58,155 nt of DNA, from NCBI RefSeq assembly GCF_020179385.1, contig NZ_JAIBLJ010000020.1, forward strand, positions 10,952-69,106, given 5' to 3'. Made by a program: the position numbers and the translations under genes. This document shows, one piece after another, positions 8,382 to 16,846 of this stretch; the stretch's first letter is position 1, and each line of letters starts with the position of its first letter. This DNA is from Alkalihalobacillus sp. YIM B00296 (GTDB lineage Bacteria; Bacillota; Bacilli; Bacillales; Fictibacillaceae). The notes beneath the pieces are model-generated. The model worked only from the letters and a program-made list of their open reading frames with translations. It was not told the origin of the DNA and did not search any database.

Positions 8382-9686
8382 TTATTTTTCGAACTTGTCA
8401 ACATCAAAGTTTTGGAAGACATGCTTCTCATACATCGGGAATATTTCTTTCCCTGTCAAATGATTGATGATGACTTTATTCCGATGGACTGCGAGCCCTA
8501 AATTCGTTGATCCTACTCCATGAGAATGGGAGATTCCGCTATGGACATAAATCTGATTCGGGATATTGAGACGTAAGCGGTAATCCGATTCTACTTCATA
8601 TCTCCCATAGTCATCCCAGGAAATGTAAGGTTTCAAACCATTGATAAAGTCTGGTACATACGGGCGATATCCGGTTCCAATAATGACGACTTCACTCTCA
8701 AGCTTGAAATCCTTGCCTTGCTGCCACTGGTGACATTGCAACTCATAATTCCCGTCTTTTTCTTGGATATCCTTCACTTCAGTCATCGCCTGTAAACCGA
8801 CCTGCATCTTTCGGCGGGAAACGGTATTTTCATAAAGCAAATTATAAATGTCGGTCACCGTGTGCGAACTGATTCCCTTATACAAGAGATCTTGGGTTCC
8901 GAAAATTTCATCCTTCTTTTCCTGAGGAAAGTCATAAAAATAATTCACATAATCAGGGGAAAATTGCTCTACGCTTAATTTGGATTCTTCCATTGTCAAG
9001 AAGCTTTGTGATCGTGTAATCCAATTCAAACGATATTCATGCTCCATATGGTCTTTCAATAACTCCCTGAAAACTTCAGCAGCACTTTGCCCTGAGCCGA
9101 TCACCGTAATGGAATTCGCTTCTCTGCATCTGTCTTGCCGACTGAGATATTCAGCCGTATGAAAAACATCTTCCCCAGGAAACCCACGGAACGTTTTCGG
9201 TATCGCAGGAACCCCTCCAGTCCCAAGAACAAGATTTTTGCTTTTATAGATAGAGGTCTCTTCTGTATGTACATCTAATACAGTCACTAAATATACTTCC
9301 TCAGCTTCATTGAAATCCAGTTCGACGACTCTTTTGCCAAACCGACAACTTTCCAATTCATTCGCAACCCATTGGCAATAATCATTATATTCCCTTCTCG
9401 GGATGTCCAGCCGTTGTAAAAAGTAGAATGGGTATAAGCGGTTCTCTTTTGATAGATAGTTCAGAAAGCTGTATCTGCTGGTCGGATCTGCGAGAGTGAC
9501 CAGATCTGCCATAAAAGGAACTTGAAGGCGTGTCCCTACTATCAACATTCCAGGGTGCCAATCAAATTGCGGCTTTTGATCGAAAAATAACGCATCGATT
9601 TCAGTACGGTCTTCTATCAAAGCTGCGAGACTTAAATTGAAAGGTCCTATCCCTGCTCCTAATAAATCATATACATGATCATCCAT
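8382..9686 (-). CDS. IucD/SidA-family lysine or ornithine N-monooxygenase
   Basis: A 434-residue flavin-dependent N-hydroxylating monooxygenase. Motifs in order: FAD-binding GAGIGPFNLSLAAL (residues 10-23), FFDQKPQFDWHPGM, PFMADLVTLADPTS substrate region, NADPH-binding VIGSGQSAAE (about 195-204), and the late FAD motif IGTGYRP. Homologues hydroxylate the side-chain amine of lysine or ornithine as the first step of hydroxamate siderophore synthesis. No siderophore synthetase (IucA/IucC), NRPS or ferric-siderophore transporter lies nearby, so it is an orphan here. Ribosome site GAGGTGG precedes the ATG. A Fur box was not recognised upstream. Confidence 0.87.
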   Translation of the reverse strand: MDDHVYDLLGAGIGPFNLSLAALIEDRTEIDALFFDQKPQFDWHPGMLIVGTRLQVPFMADLVTLADPTSRYSFLNYLSKENRLYPFYFLQRLDIPRREYNDYCQWVANELESCRFGKRVVELDFNEAEEVYLVTVLDVHTEETSIYKSKNLVLGTGGVPAIPKTFRGFPGEDVFHTAEYLSRQDRCREANSITVIGSGQSAAEVFRELLKDHMEHEYRLNWITRSQSFLTMEESKLSVEQFSPDYVNYFYDFPQEKKDEIFGTQDLLYKGISSHTVTDIYNLLYENTVSRRKMQVGLQAMTEVKDIQEKDGNYELQCHQWQQGKDFKLESEVVIIGTGYRPYVPDFINGLKPYISWDDYGRYEVESDYRLRLNIPNQIYVHSGISHSHGVGSTNLGLAVHRNKVIINHLTGKEIFPMYEKHVFQNFDVDKFEK

Positions 9687-9803
9687 GGTTCTACCACCTC
9701 TATTTAAAATCTTGTTCTATTATAATGGAAAAAGAAAAAAGAATACACTAATGTAATGTAGATGTTCTATAAACTAAAATGCTCAAAACTCTCCTATCCT
9801 AAA

Positions 9804-9842
9804 CAAAAAAGACTGACCCCAAAGGCAGTCCTTTAAGGTCAG
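9804..9842 (-). terminator. terminator of the beta-alanine degradation operon
   Basis: On the minus strand CTGACC (9837-9842) and GGTCAG (9813-9818) enclose an 18-nt loop and are followed by TCTTTTTTG. It is placed 16 bases after the aminotransferase stop. Confidence 0.75.
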
Positions 9843-9857
9843 ATCTCTGTTCATAAA

Positions 9858-11219
9858 TTATTTTGTAAGTTCGTTCAACGCGTTCGTCAATGTGTTGACG
9901 ATGAAGTCCAAGTCGCTTTCTTCAAGACTCAACGGTGGTGACAAACTCAATACGTTGTTGTAGCCTGCTACTGTCACGCCATTCTTCCCGATGAGCAGTT
10001 TATTCTTTTTGCAAGTTGCCATCACGTCATTCAGCTTATTGGTACCAAGAGGTTCTTTCGTTTCTTTATTTTCCACAAGCTCAATTCCGATCAACAGTCC
10101 TTTCCCTCTCACGTCTCCGACATTAGGATGATTTTGAAGGCGGTTCTGCAGTTCATTTTTGAGGTGATCCCCTAATTCCTGGGAGCGGTCAAAGAGTTTT
10201 TCATCTTCCATGATTTCAAGATTCTTCAATGCCACTGCGCAAGAGGCAGGACTTCCACCGAACGTATTGACATGGCGGAAGAAATCATACTCCTCGCTGC
10301 CTTTGAACGCTTCATAAACCTCTTTTTTGACCGCGGTAGCCGAAAGGGGCAAATAGGCGGATGTAATCCCTTTGGCCATCGTAATGATGTCTGGCTGTAC
10401 ATCATAATTCTGGAATCCAAACGGTTGCCCTGTTCTACCGAATCCACAGATGACTTCATCGACGATCAGCAAGGCACCATGTTTTTCACAGATTTCTTTG
10501 ACTGCTTTCATGTATCCATCCGGCGGCATAAGAATCCCGCCTCCTGTGATGATCGGCTCCATGATCATAGCCGCTATCGTTTCACTCAACTCCCACGTCA
10601 TCGTCCGATCGATTTCCTGGACACACGCCATTTCATGGGCATCTTCCAGATCCGCATCTAGCATCCGATACGTATCTGGAGGGGACACATGGAGGAAGCC
10701 CTGGGCCAACGGTTCGTATCTGTACTTCCGTTGTGCCTGGCCAGTCGCAGCAAGGGATCCCATCGTATTCCCATGATAGGCCCTGTACCGTGATACGATT
10801 TTATGGCGGTTATGCTCACCATTTTGCTGGTGGTATTGCCTTGCTATTTTGAAAGCTGCTTCATTCGCTTCTGAACCACTGTTGGAAAAGAAAATCACAT
10901 AATCGCCGCCGAGCATTTCATTAAGCTTCTCAGCAAGCCTGACAGCAGGTGCATGACTGTGTGTCAAAGGAAAGTAAGCCATTTCCTTCAATTGTTCATA
11001 TGCAGCATCTGCAAGTTCTGTCCTTCCATAACCGACATTCACGCACCATAATCCAGCCATGGCATCCAAATATTTTTCTCCGTTTATATCGGTGACCCAT
11101 GCTCCTTTTGAACTTGAGACGACCATCGTTGCATTCGGATTATAAGGCTTCATCGAATGCCAGACGTATTGATCATCTTTTTTTAAAATATCTTGGGATT
11201 GATCAACTTGATGGACCAT
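9858..11219 (-). CDS. class III omega-aminotransferase, likely beta-alanine:pyruvate
   Basis: About 453 residues; the start at 11219 (MVHQVDQSQDIL) is preferred because AAGGGGGAAG lies just upstream, whereas the longer frame begins inside the previous gene. A fold-type I PLP enzyme: the GSEANEAAFKIARQY cofactor loop, the IVDEVICGFGRTG segment with the PLP-contacting Asp, and the Schiff-base Lys in TMAKGITSAYLPL. In this locus its expected reaction is beta-alanine plus pyruvate to malonate semialdehyde plus alanine, the step after the ureidopropionase. It is co-transcribed with the CoA-acylating semialdehyde dehydrogenase gene just upstream. Other omega-amino acids are possible substrates. Confidence 0.85.
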   Translation of the reverse strand: MVHQVDQSQDILKKDDQYVWHSMKPYNPNATMVVSSSKGAWVTDINGEKYLDAMAGLWCVNVGYGRTELADAAYEQLKEMAYFPLTHSHAPAVRLAEKLNEMLGGDYVIFFSNSGSEANEAAFKIARQYHQQNGEHNRHKIVSRYRAYHGNTMGSLAATGQAQRKYRYEPLAQGFLHVSPPDTYRMLDADLEDAHEMACVQEIDRTMTWELSETIAAMIMEPIITGGGILMPPDGYMKAVKEICEKHGALLIVDEVICGFGRTGQPFGFQNYDVQPDIITMAKGITSAYLPLSATAVKKEVYEAFKGSEEYDFFRHVNTFGGSPASCAVALKNLEIMEDEKLFDRSQELGDHLKNELQNRLQNHPNVGDVRGKGLLIGIELVENKETKEPLGTNKLNDVMATCKKNKLLIGKNGVTVAGYNNVLSLSPPLSLEESDLDFIVNTLTNALNELTK

Positions 11220-11235
11220 TATTGCTTCCCCCTTT

Positions 11236-12702
11236 TTAATAGTCAAACCTTGAAGTGATCATCTTTTTCCGTGTATAGAAGTTGATTCCGTCTTTTCCGT
11301 TTACATGAAGGTCACCATAGAAGGAGTCTTTCCATCCAGAGAACGGAAAGAAAGCCATCGTCGCTGGCACTCCTACATTTATACCGAGCATTCCTGCATC
11401 CGCTTCTTCTCTGAATTGACGCACTGCCTGGGCATTTTTCGTATAGAGCGTGGCCCCATTTCCATAACGGGATTTCCTGATATATTCCAGGGCTTCGTTT
11501 AAATTTTCCGCTCGCAGTAAACTCAGCACAGGTGCAAAAATCTCATCTTTGGCGATTGTCATTTCAGGGGTTACATGGTCAAAGATCGTCGCCCCTAGGA
11601 AGTTTCCGCCTTCCAGGTCTGACATTTCGCTCCTGCCATCACGAATCAGATCTGCACCTTCCTTGATCCCTTTTTCAATATAACCGAGCACTTTTTCTAG
11701 ATGGGATTTTCGTATTACTGGGGTCAAAAGGACCTCCGTATCCAAGCCATTACCGATTGTCAGATCATCTGCTTTTTTCCGGAGTGCTTCCACAAACTGA
11801 TCATTATCACCGACGACAACGACAGCACTGCATGCCATACACCGTTGACCAGCGCTTCCGAACGTTGAACTGATGACGTTTTGCACTGCTTTTTCCATAT
11901 CCGCGTCCGGCATCACGACATGGTGATTTTTCGCACTTGATAATGCCTGCACACGTTTTCCGTTTTGAGCAGCTCTTTCATATACATATTTCGCGACCGG
12001 CTGAGAGCCTACGAAGGAGATCGCTTTGACGTCTGGGTGCTCCAGGAGACCGTTCACAACATCATGTGCCCCATGTACGATATTGAAGACACCTTCCGGC
12101 AGGCCAGCTTCAGTTAATAGTTCCGCTAACCTGTTCGCTAAAATCGGTGTGCGTTCCGAAGGCTTCAGTATAAACGAATTCCCACACACGATCGCCAGCG
12201 GGAACATCCATAGCGGAACCATCATCGGAAAGTTGAACGGAGTGATCCCTCCGACCACGCCCAAAGGATAGCGGAACATTTCTGAATCGATATCTTCCGC
12301 AATGTTGGAGAGCGTCTCCCCCATTATGTGTGTAGGGGCCCCTGCCGCAAATTCAATACATTCTATACCACGCTGGACTTCTCCATAAGCCTCTTTAAAC
12401 GCTTTACCATTCTCCTGAACAACTAATTTAGCAAGCTCTTCATGATTCTCTGTGACAAGATGGTGAAATTTGTACATGACACGGGCGCGTTTTGGAACAG
12501 GTACATTCTTCCACGTTTGAAAAGCAGTCTGGGCAGCCTCGACCGCCTTATCCAAATCTTCTTTCGTTGAAATGGGTACACGTGCCAGTACTTCTTTAGT
12601 AGCGGGGTTCGGTACCTCCAGGTCTTCTGTCCTGTTAGAGGCAATCCATTGTCCATTGATATAATTCTTCAGTAATTTCGTATCACTTTTGGTTACTGTC
12701 AT
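11236..12702 (-). CDS. mmsA: CoA-acylating (methyl)malonate-semialdehyde dehydrogenase
   Basis: A 488-residue aldehyde dehydrogenase of the CoA-acylating MmsA/IolA subgroup. Seen: PFNFPMMVPLWMFPLAI nucleotide/substrate region, ILKPSERTP, and the catalytic Cys in AGQRCMACSA. The general-base Glu segment of hydrolytic ALDHs is replaced by ALSSAKNHHVVMPDA, as known for acylating members. It converts malonate semialdehyde plus CoA and NAD to acetyl-CoA, CO2 and NADH. Placed directly before the beta-alanine aminotransferase gene, it completes uracil degradation to central metabolism; its own promoter lies at 12755-12784. Inositol or valine catabolism, other known uses of the family, have no support from neighbours. 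Confidence 0.9.
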   Translation of the reverse strand: MTVTKSDTKLLKNYINGQWIASNRTEDLEVPNPATKEVLARVPISTKEDLDKAVEAAQTAFQTWKNVPVPKRARVMYKFHHLVTENHEELAKLVVQENGKAFKEAYGEVQRGIECIEFAAGAPTHIMGETLSNIAEDIDSEMFRYPLGVVGGITPFNFPMMVPLWMFPLAIVCGNSFILKPSERTPILANRLAELLTEAGLPEGVFNIVHGAHDVVNGLLEHPDVKAISFVGSQPVAKYVYERAAQNGKRVQALSSAKNHHVVMPDADMEKAVQNVISSTFGSAGQRCMACSAVVVVGDNDQFVEALRKKADDLTIGNGLDTEVLLTPVIRKSHLEKVLGYIEKGIKEGADLIRDGRSEMSDLEGGNFLGATIFDHVTPEMTIAKDEIFAPVLSLLRAENLNEALEYIRKSRYGNGATLYTKNAQAVRQFREEADAGMLGINVGVPATMAFFPFSGWKDSFYGDLHVNGKDGINFYTRKKMITSRFDY

Positions 12703-12754
12703 TCAGAAAACGCCTCCCTTATATTAGTTGATCCCCTTCCATTATCTCTGATTC

Positions 12755-12784
12755 TATATGGTGTTACATTAGACAGAATGTCAA
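12755..12784 (-). promoter_or_regulatory. putative promoter and dyad of the mmsA-aminotransferase operon
   Basis: On the minus strand TTGACA (12779-12784) lies 18 bp from CATATA (12755-12760). The sequence ACATTCTGTCTAATGT just after the -35 is an inverted repeat and could be a regulator site, PucR being the obvious candidate. Confidence 0.45.
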
Positions 12785-12820
12785 AAAATCCTGCCTTTAC
12801 ATCACATACAATTATGTGAA

Positions 12821-14443
12821 TTACGTTGAAACAGGCTTGTCCGATTTTACATTTTGCATATTACCCTGTGTATTCAAGTAATTATGGGCGAAAAGCATGA
12901 ACTCGATCGCCATACGTTTTTCAGAATTGGACATGAAATCTTCTCCTAATAGCCTCTCTAATTTTTCTAGGCGGTAATACAAGGTTTGGCGTACGATGAA
13001 TAACTGTTCTGCTGTTCCTTTTTTTGACCCATTGCATGCTAAATAGGTCTTTAGGGTCTGTAATAATTTACCGTTGAATTGTTCGTCATACTCAATGACA
13101 GGGCTCAAGTATTCCGTGATCATGTGCTCGAACTCATTCTGTGATTTCACGAGGCTGATGACCCGGTACATATGTAAGTCCTCATAAAAGCTGAAAAATC
13201 GTTCAGTCCTCATGTTCTTTTGGAATTTCAGTGTTTCTACAGCTGTTTCATAACTTCTGCCAATGTCACTTAACGTGTCGATATATTGCCCGACAGCTAT
13301 GCTCGTAATCTTGAAGGCATGTTTTTTCAGGAATTCTGTATGAAATACCCTTTCCATTCCTTTGTTCAACCGTTGCTTCCAAGAACTCTTCTCGCGTTTA
13401 TTAAGTAAAATATAGACGATGTAACCATGCCTTTCTGTCGTAATCATATGAAAACCTTGTTGTTCAAAAATAGCCCGGATGAATAAATTGAGATACGTGA
13501 TGTTCGAGCTTGTGGTGTTTTGCGACAGTTTACATATCGCTGTAGTACCCCCAAGTATATTCAGCTTCCCCTCATGATAAGTGAGGTTATCCGACGTTTC
13601 TTGTTCATTGTGTTTTCCATCCAGCCAATTCGTGATCCACTCATTTTTTTCTGTCCGGCGCCTTTCTTCGACATACATTTCTCGTAAAAAGAGCTGGGCG
13701 AGCACCGTCGCTGTCCGATCAAGGATCAACAGATCGAATTCGTTGATTTCACGTTCCCTGGATACAATGAAAATTTTACCATATTCCTGCTCCATAAGCG
13801 GTACAGGCTTATGGCTTATAAACGGGGAATCACCTGGCTGATCAAGATATGAAAGAAGGTCATCCCTTCTTTCATCACTCAATTCAGGCACGTAAATATC
13901 CTCAGCATTCAAAGTTCTCATCAACACTTGCAAGCCCGTATATTCGTGCATCAATGTCAGTATTTCTACGCTGTTTTCTATCGCCAGCAATTTTTGGTTC
14001 AATTTTTGGGAATAGTCTTCGAGATCCTGGATCATTTGATAATGTTGATTGATCAGTTGCACATGGATGTCTTGCGTGATATTCACGAACTGGACCTCTT
14101 CTAAAAAAAGAATGATCGGAAAACAATAATGGTCGGCCAGCCTGATGACCTCATCTGGAATCGAATCCGTATAGGTCCCGATTTCAATACAAAGACCGGC
14201 CGCACCACAATCGATCAATTGCTCAAGGAAATCAACAAGTAATACATGATTATCTTTCCATGCTACACCTGTCGAGAGAATGAGTTCATTGCCGTTCAAC
14301 AGCTTACGAATATTCGGAACTTCTACGACATGGACCCACTTGACTTGACGGGTCAATCCTTCAGCCCCGGCAATCACTTCTGTTTTCTCAAAGTGCTTCC
14401 TGCTCAATATATCTTTTACAGCTAAGCTCGAATGATGTTGCAA
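12821..14443 (-). CDS. PucR-family transcriptional regulator
   Basis: A 540-residue regulator. The N-terminal PucR domain starts VKDILSRKHFEKTEVIAGAEGL and includes VHVVEVPNIRKLLNGNELILSTG (about 9-65). A GGDEF-like central region follows, and the C-terminus has the HTH_30 domain: LKTYLACNGSKKGTAEQLFI, then RQTLYYRLEKLERLLG. The start is TTG at 14443 with GGAGTG eight bases upstream. In B. subtilis PucR controls purine catabolism; in pyd-type loci of bacilli a PucR-like protein is the expected activator responding to a pathway intermediate. It sits between the transporter and the mmsA genes, all on one strand, so local control of the pyrimidine pathway is the best inference. Confidence 0.88.
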   Translation of the reverse strand: MQHHSSLAVKDILSRKHFEKTEVIAGAEGLTRQVKWVHVVEVPNIRKLLNGNELILSTGVAWKDNHVLLVDFLEQLIDCGAAGLCIEIGTYTDSIPDEVIRLADHYCFPIILFLEEVQFVNITQDIHVQLINQHYQMIQDLEDYSQKLNQKLLAIENSVEILTLMHEYTGLQVLMRTLNAEDIYVPELSDERRDDLLSYLDQPGDSPFISHKPVPLMEQEYGKIFIVSREREINEFDLLILDRTATVLAQLFLREMYVEERRRTEKNEWITNWLDGKHNEQETSDNLTYHEGKLNILGGTTAICKLSQNTTSSNITYLNLFIRAIFEQQGFHMITTERHGYIVYILLNKREKSSWKQRLNKGMERVFHTEFLKKHAFKITSIAVGQYIDTLSDIGRSYETAVETLKFQKNMRTERFFSFYEDLHMYRVISLVKSQNEFEHMITEYLSPVIEYDEQFNGKLLQTLKTYLACNGSKKGTAEQLFIVRQTLYYRLEKLERLLGEDFMSNSEKRMAIEFMLFAHNYLNTQGNMQNVKSDKPVST

Positions 14444-14505
14444 GTTTGGACACTCCGATCTATGAACATCGTTAACTCGGCGGCCATTAAATTTTGCCTG
14501 GAATC

Positions 14506-14742
14506 TTAAGATCGCTTCATCGGCAAGTACTTCTCCAAGGTCCGAAGCATATTCTGGTATGATTCTTGCTCATCAAAGTCATCTGAACGCCAATTCTTGA
14601 ATACCCAGTCTGCCAATTCTTGAGGCGTGTTGAAGAATTCGCCGCTGGAATCGGCTTTTCTAAGCATATAACGTCCGTTGTCCTCATCAATCGTTACTTC
14701 ACATGGAAACATACTCTCTTTGCACTTCAGGGAAAATTCCAT
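14506..14742 (-). CDS. small acidic protein in pyrimidine catabolic locus, unknown
   Basis: A 78-residue protein (MEFSLKCKESMFPCEVTIDE start) with a good ribosome site (AAAGGAG). It is acidic and contains a beta-rich N-terminal half with two Cys and a helical C-terminal half (SYQNMLRTLEKYLPMK). It lies between a 70-residue gene and pucR on the same strand. No membrane span or recognised domain. The position suggests co-expression with the pathway genes. Confidence 0.65.
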   Translation of the reverse strand: MEFSLKCKESMFPCEVTIDEDNGRYMLRKADSSGEFFNTPQELADWVFKNWRSDDFDEQESYQNMLRTLEKYLPMKRS

Positions 14743-14807
14743 TGAAGAACTCCTTTCTTTTATAAAGGCATTGTTAAATTTTAAGGCGATTAGAACGTTT
14801 CCTTAAG

Positions 14808-14945
14808 TGAAATTCGCGACACTCCTGCGGGAAAAGCGAGCCAGTCGAGACCCCGTAGTGACCTACGTGACTAGGCGGGTCGCTTCCACTTTTCTTTCGC
14901 CCGCGGAAAGGGAGTGAATTTTGCAAAAAGAAACAATTAAACAAA
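14808..14945. repeat. Bacillus-type intergenic repeat (GCGACACTCCTGCGGG family)
   Basis: A GC-rich, foldable segment starting GCGACACTCCTGCGGGAAAA and ending GCGGAAAGGGAGTGAATTTT, with arms that can pair. It resembles a short noncoding repeat I remember from many Bacillus genomes; a more degenerate relative occurs at 51325-51440. Its function is unknown; it sits between two small genes of the pyrimidine locus. Confidence 0.6.
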
Positions 14946-14961
14946 GCCTCTTGTTAAAGGA

Positions 14962-15174
14962 TCAAACGTTTTGACGTTGCTGTAAAAGAAGGTTGGAAAA
15001 ATATTTTCTTGCATCAGCCGTTTTAATATGGAGTGTTTCAGTTTCGCTGCCAATCTTTTCAAACATCACTAAAGCTCCACTTAAATTCTCTTGCACATTT
15101 TCGATGGAATACCCTATTTCAAACATACGATCGATTTGTTCGCGTTCCGAAAGGTACTCCTTGTAATCAGACAT
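14962..15174 (-). CDS. small helical protein next to NCS1 permease, unknown
   Basis: A 70-residue protein (MSDYKEYLSEREQIDRMFEI start) with an excellent ribosome site (GAGGAGGGG). Predicted mostly helical and amphipathic, without Cys or membrane spans. It lies 53 bp downstream of the NCS1 permease gene on the same strand, so it is probably in its transcript. I do not recognise the family; a permease-associated regulator or accessory factor is only a guess from position. Confidence 0.65.
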   Translation of the reverse strand: MSDYKEYLSEREQIDRMFEIGYSIENVQENLSGALVMFEKIGSETETLHIKTADARKYFSNLLLQQRQNV

Positions 15175-15227
15175 ATAGCCCCTCCTCTATCCAACTGTCC
15201 TTTTCACATCGCCAAATATCTATGCGA

Positions 15228-16688
15228 TTATTTAGCGTTCTTCAATTCTACCTGTGGTTGTTCATCCTCAAGATTCCAATCCCGGCCGACTGTAATGCCA
15301 AGAAACTTCTCATCACTTGGATTTTCGATTTCGGCTTGAGGGTACTTCTGGAAGTACCAGTACTTACAGAGTAGATAGTAACAAGCTGCGCCTAACACAA
15401 AACCGATCAAGAAGGAATAATTCGGGAAGAAGTAAGAAACGACTGCACCAATGATCCATGAGATGAATCCAGCAACGTTCACACCGCCAGCATATTTGAA
15501 TTGCCCATCTGCTTTATACAGATCATAGACATTCACACGCCGTTTCCTCAGCAAATAGTAATCAGCAAATAGTATGCCGACGATCGCTGACAGGATACCA
15601 CCAACAATAAGCAGTACCGGAATGATGATGCCGAACAAACTCCATGGTTGGACGACTGTCCCTACGACACCTGCAGCAAATACTCCTGCCCAAAAAGGAA
15701 ACTTAGGTCCACCAACATTCGAAAAGATTGTAGCAGCTGGAACGATATTCGCCGAGATATTCGTCGACCATTGCGCAAGGACGATCATAAGTAAAAGGAT
15801 GCCTAATACAAGCCCGGTCGCTGTTTCCTGGAGGGCAAAGACCGGATCATAGTTCTGGACCGCGATATAAGCCACCGCACCGATAACGATCATAAAGGTC
15901 TGTGTCAACGGTAATGCGATCAGGCTGCCGACAATGGCGCCTTTATTTCGTTTGAACCAGTTCCGTTCGAACTTCGGAGCCTTGATAAATCGCGAAATGG
16001 AAGGGATATCTGCAGAAAGGGTTGCCCAGAATCCCATATTACTGAAGATGACGACTAAGAATGCGGTGAACGCTGCCCCGCCTGTCACCGGATTTTCAGC
16101 CCATGTCCATACATTACGGCCTTCAGCAGCTGCTGTACCGGATAACTCCAGATACATCCAGATTGAAATGAGGATGATCGTCGGTGCTGCCATATCGGCA
16201 AACCGTTCAACCGCTTTAATCCCTAATGCTGTATTCAATAACTGTACGAAAGCGAAAATGAAGAAGCAGACGAGCCAGTTGTCAAATCCCCATAGCATAT
16301 TCAATATACCGTTCATGGCTGTTGCTCCGAAATAGGTGTTGATCCCAAACCACATGGATGCAGCTACTCCGCGGACAATGGAAGGGATATGTGTCCCGAT
16401 CGTTCCGAATGGTGCGCGCATATAGACGGGGAATGAAAGGCCGTGTTCAATCCCGATATCTGCGATCAATGAAATGAAAAGCCCGATGGCCACAGAACCG
16501 ATGATCGTCGCGAAAACGACGAGAGGCAAAGGAAGCGACATGACCCCAGCTCCACCAATTGCAAACGTCGCGAGGACAACAACCATACCAACCCACATGA
16601 AGGAAAAACCAAGTGTTGTAATCTTTCTCCCTTCCTGACTGATCGGCAGCAGGTCAGGAGATTTCAAATAACTTTCCTGTTTTTTCAT
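15228..16688 (-). CDS. NCS1-family nucleobase/allantoin/hydantoin permease
   Basis: About 486 residues; ATG at 16688 preceded by GGAGTGA is preferred to the GTG three codons upstream. A polytopic protein with about 12 spans. NCS1 hallmarks: N-terminal SYLKSPDLLPISQEGRK, TFAIGGAGVMSLPLPLV in TM1, GIEHGLSFPVYMRAPFG, and TLSADIPSISRF in the central helices. Family members are cation symporters for uracil, cytosine, allantoin or hydantoins. Between hydA and pucR, uracil or dihydropyrimidine import is the expected role. A terminator separates it from hydA, so it starts its own transcript. Confidence 0.9.
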   Translation of the reverse strand: MKKQESYLKSPDLLPISQEGRKITTLGFSFMWVGMVVVLATFAIGGAGVMSLPLPLVVFATIIGSVAIGLFISLIADIGIEHGLSFPVYMRAPFGTIGTHIPSIVRGVAASMWFGINTYFGATAMNGILNMLWGFDNWLVCFFIFAFVQLLNTALGIKAVERFADMAAPTIILISIWMYLELSGTAAAEGRNVWTWAENPVTGGAAFTAFLVVIFSNMGFWATLSADIPSISRFIKAPKFERNWFKRNKGAIVGSLIALPLTQTFMIVIGAVAYIAVQNYDPVFALQETATGLVLGILLLMIVLAQWSTNISANIVPAATIFSNVGGPKFPFWAGVFAAGVVGTVVQPWSLFGIIIPVLLIVGGILSAIVGILFADYYLLRKRRVNVYDLYKADGQFKYAGGVNVAGFISWIIGAVVSYFFPNYSFLIGFVLGAACYYLLCKYWYFQKYPQAEIENPSDEKFLGITVGRDWNLEDEQPQVELKNAK

Positions 16689-16785
16689 TACAATCACTCC
16701 TCATACCCTTTAAATAAAATGCAATTGGTGTGAATCATGGTGCTTTAATAATATGCTGCCTATGATCCTCGTTAGCACAACTTGG

Positions 16786-16840
16786 ATAAAAAAACCATTG
16801 TCCCCCTGGTTATGCGATAAGGACAAAGAGAACAATGGTT
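16786..16840 (-). terminator. terminator of the preT-preA-hydA operon
   Basis: Nine-base arms AACCATTGT (16793-16801) and ACAATGGTT (16832-16840) are followed on the minus strand by a seven-T run, immediately after the hydA stop. Confidence 0.85.
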
Positions 16841-16846
16841 CTGAAT

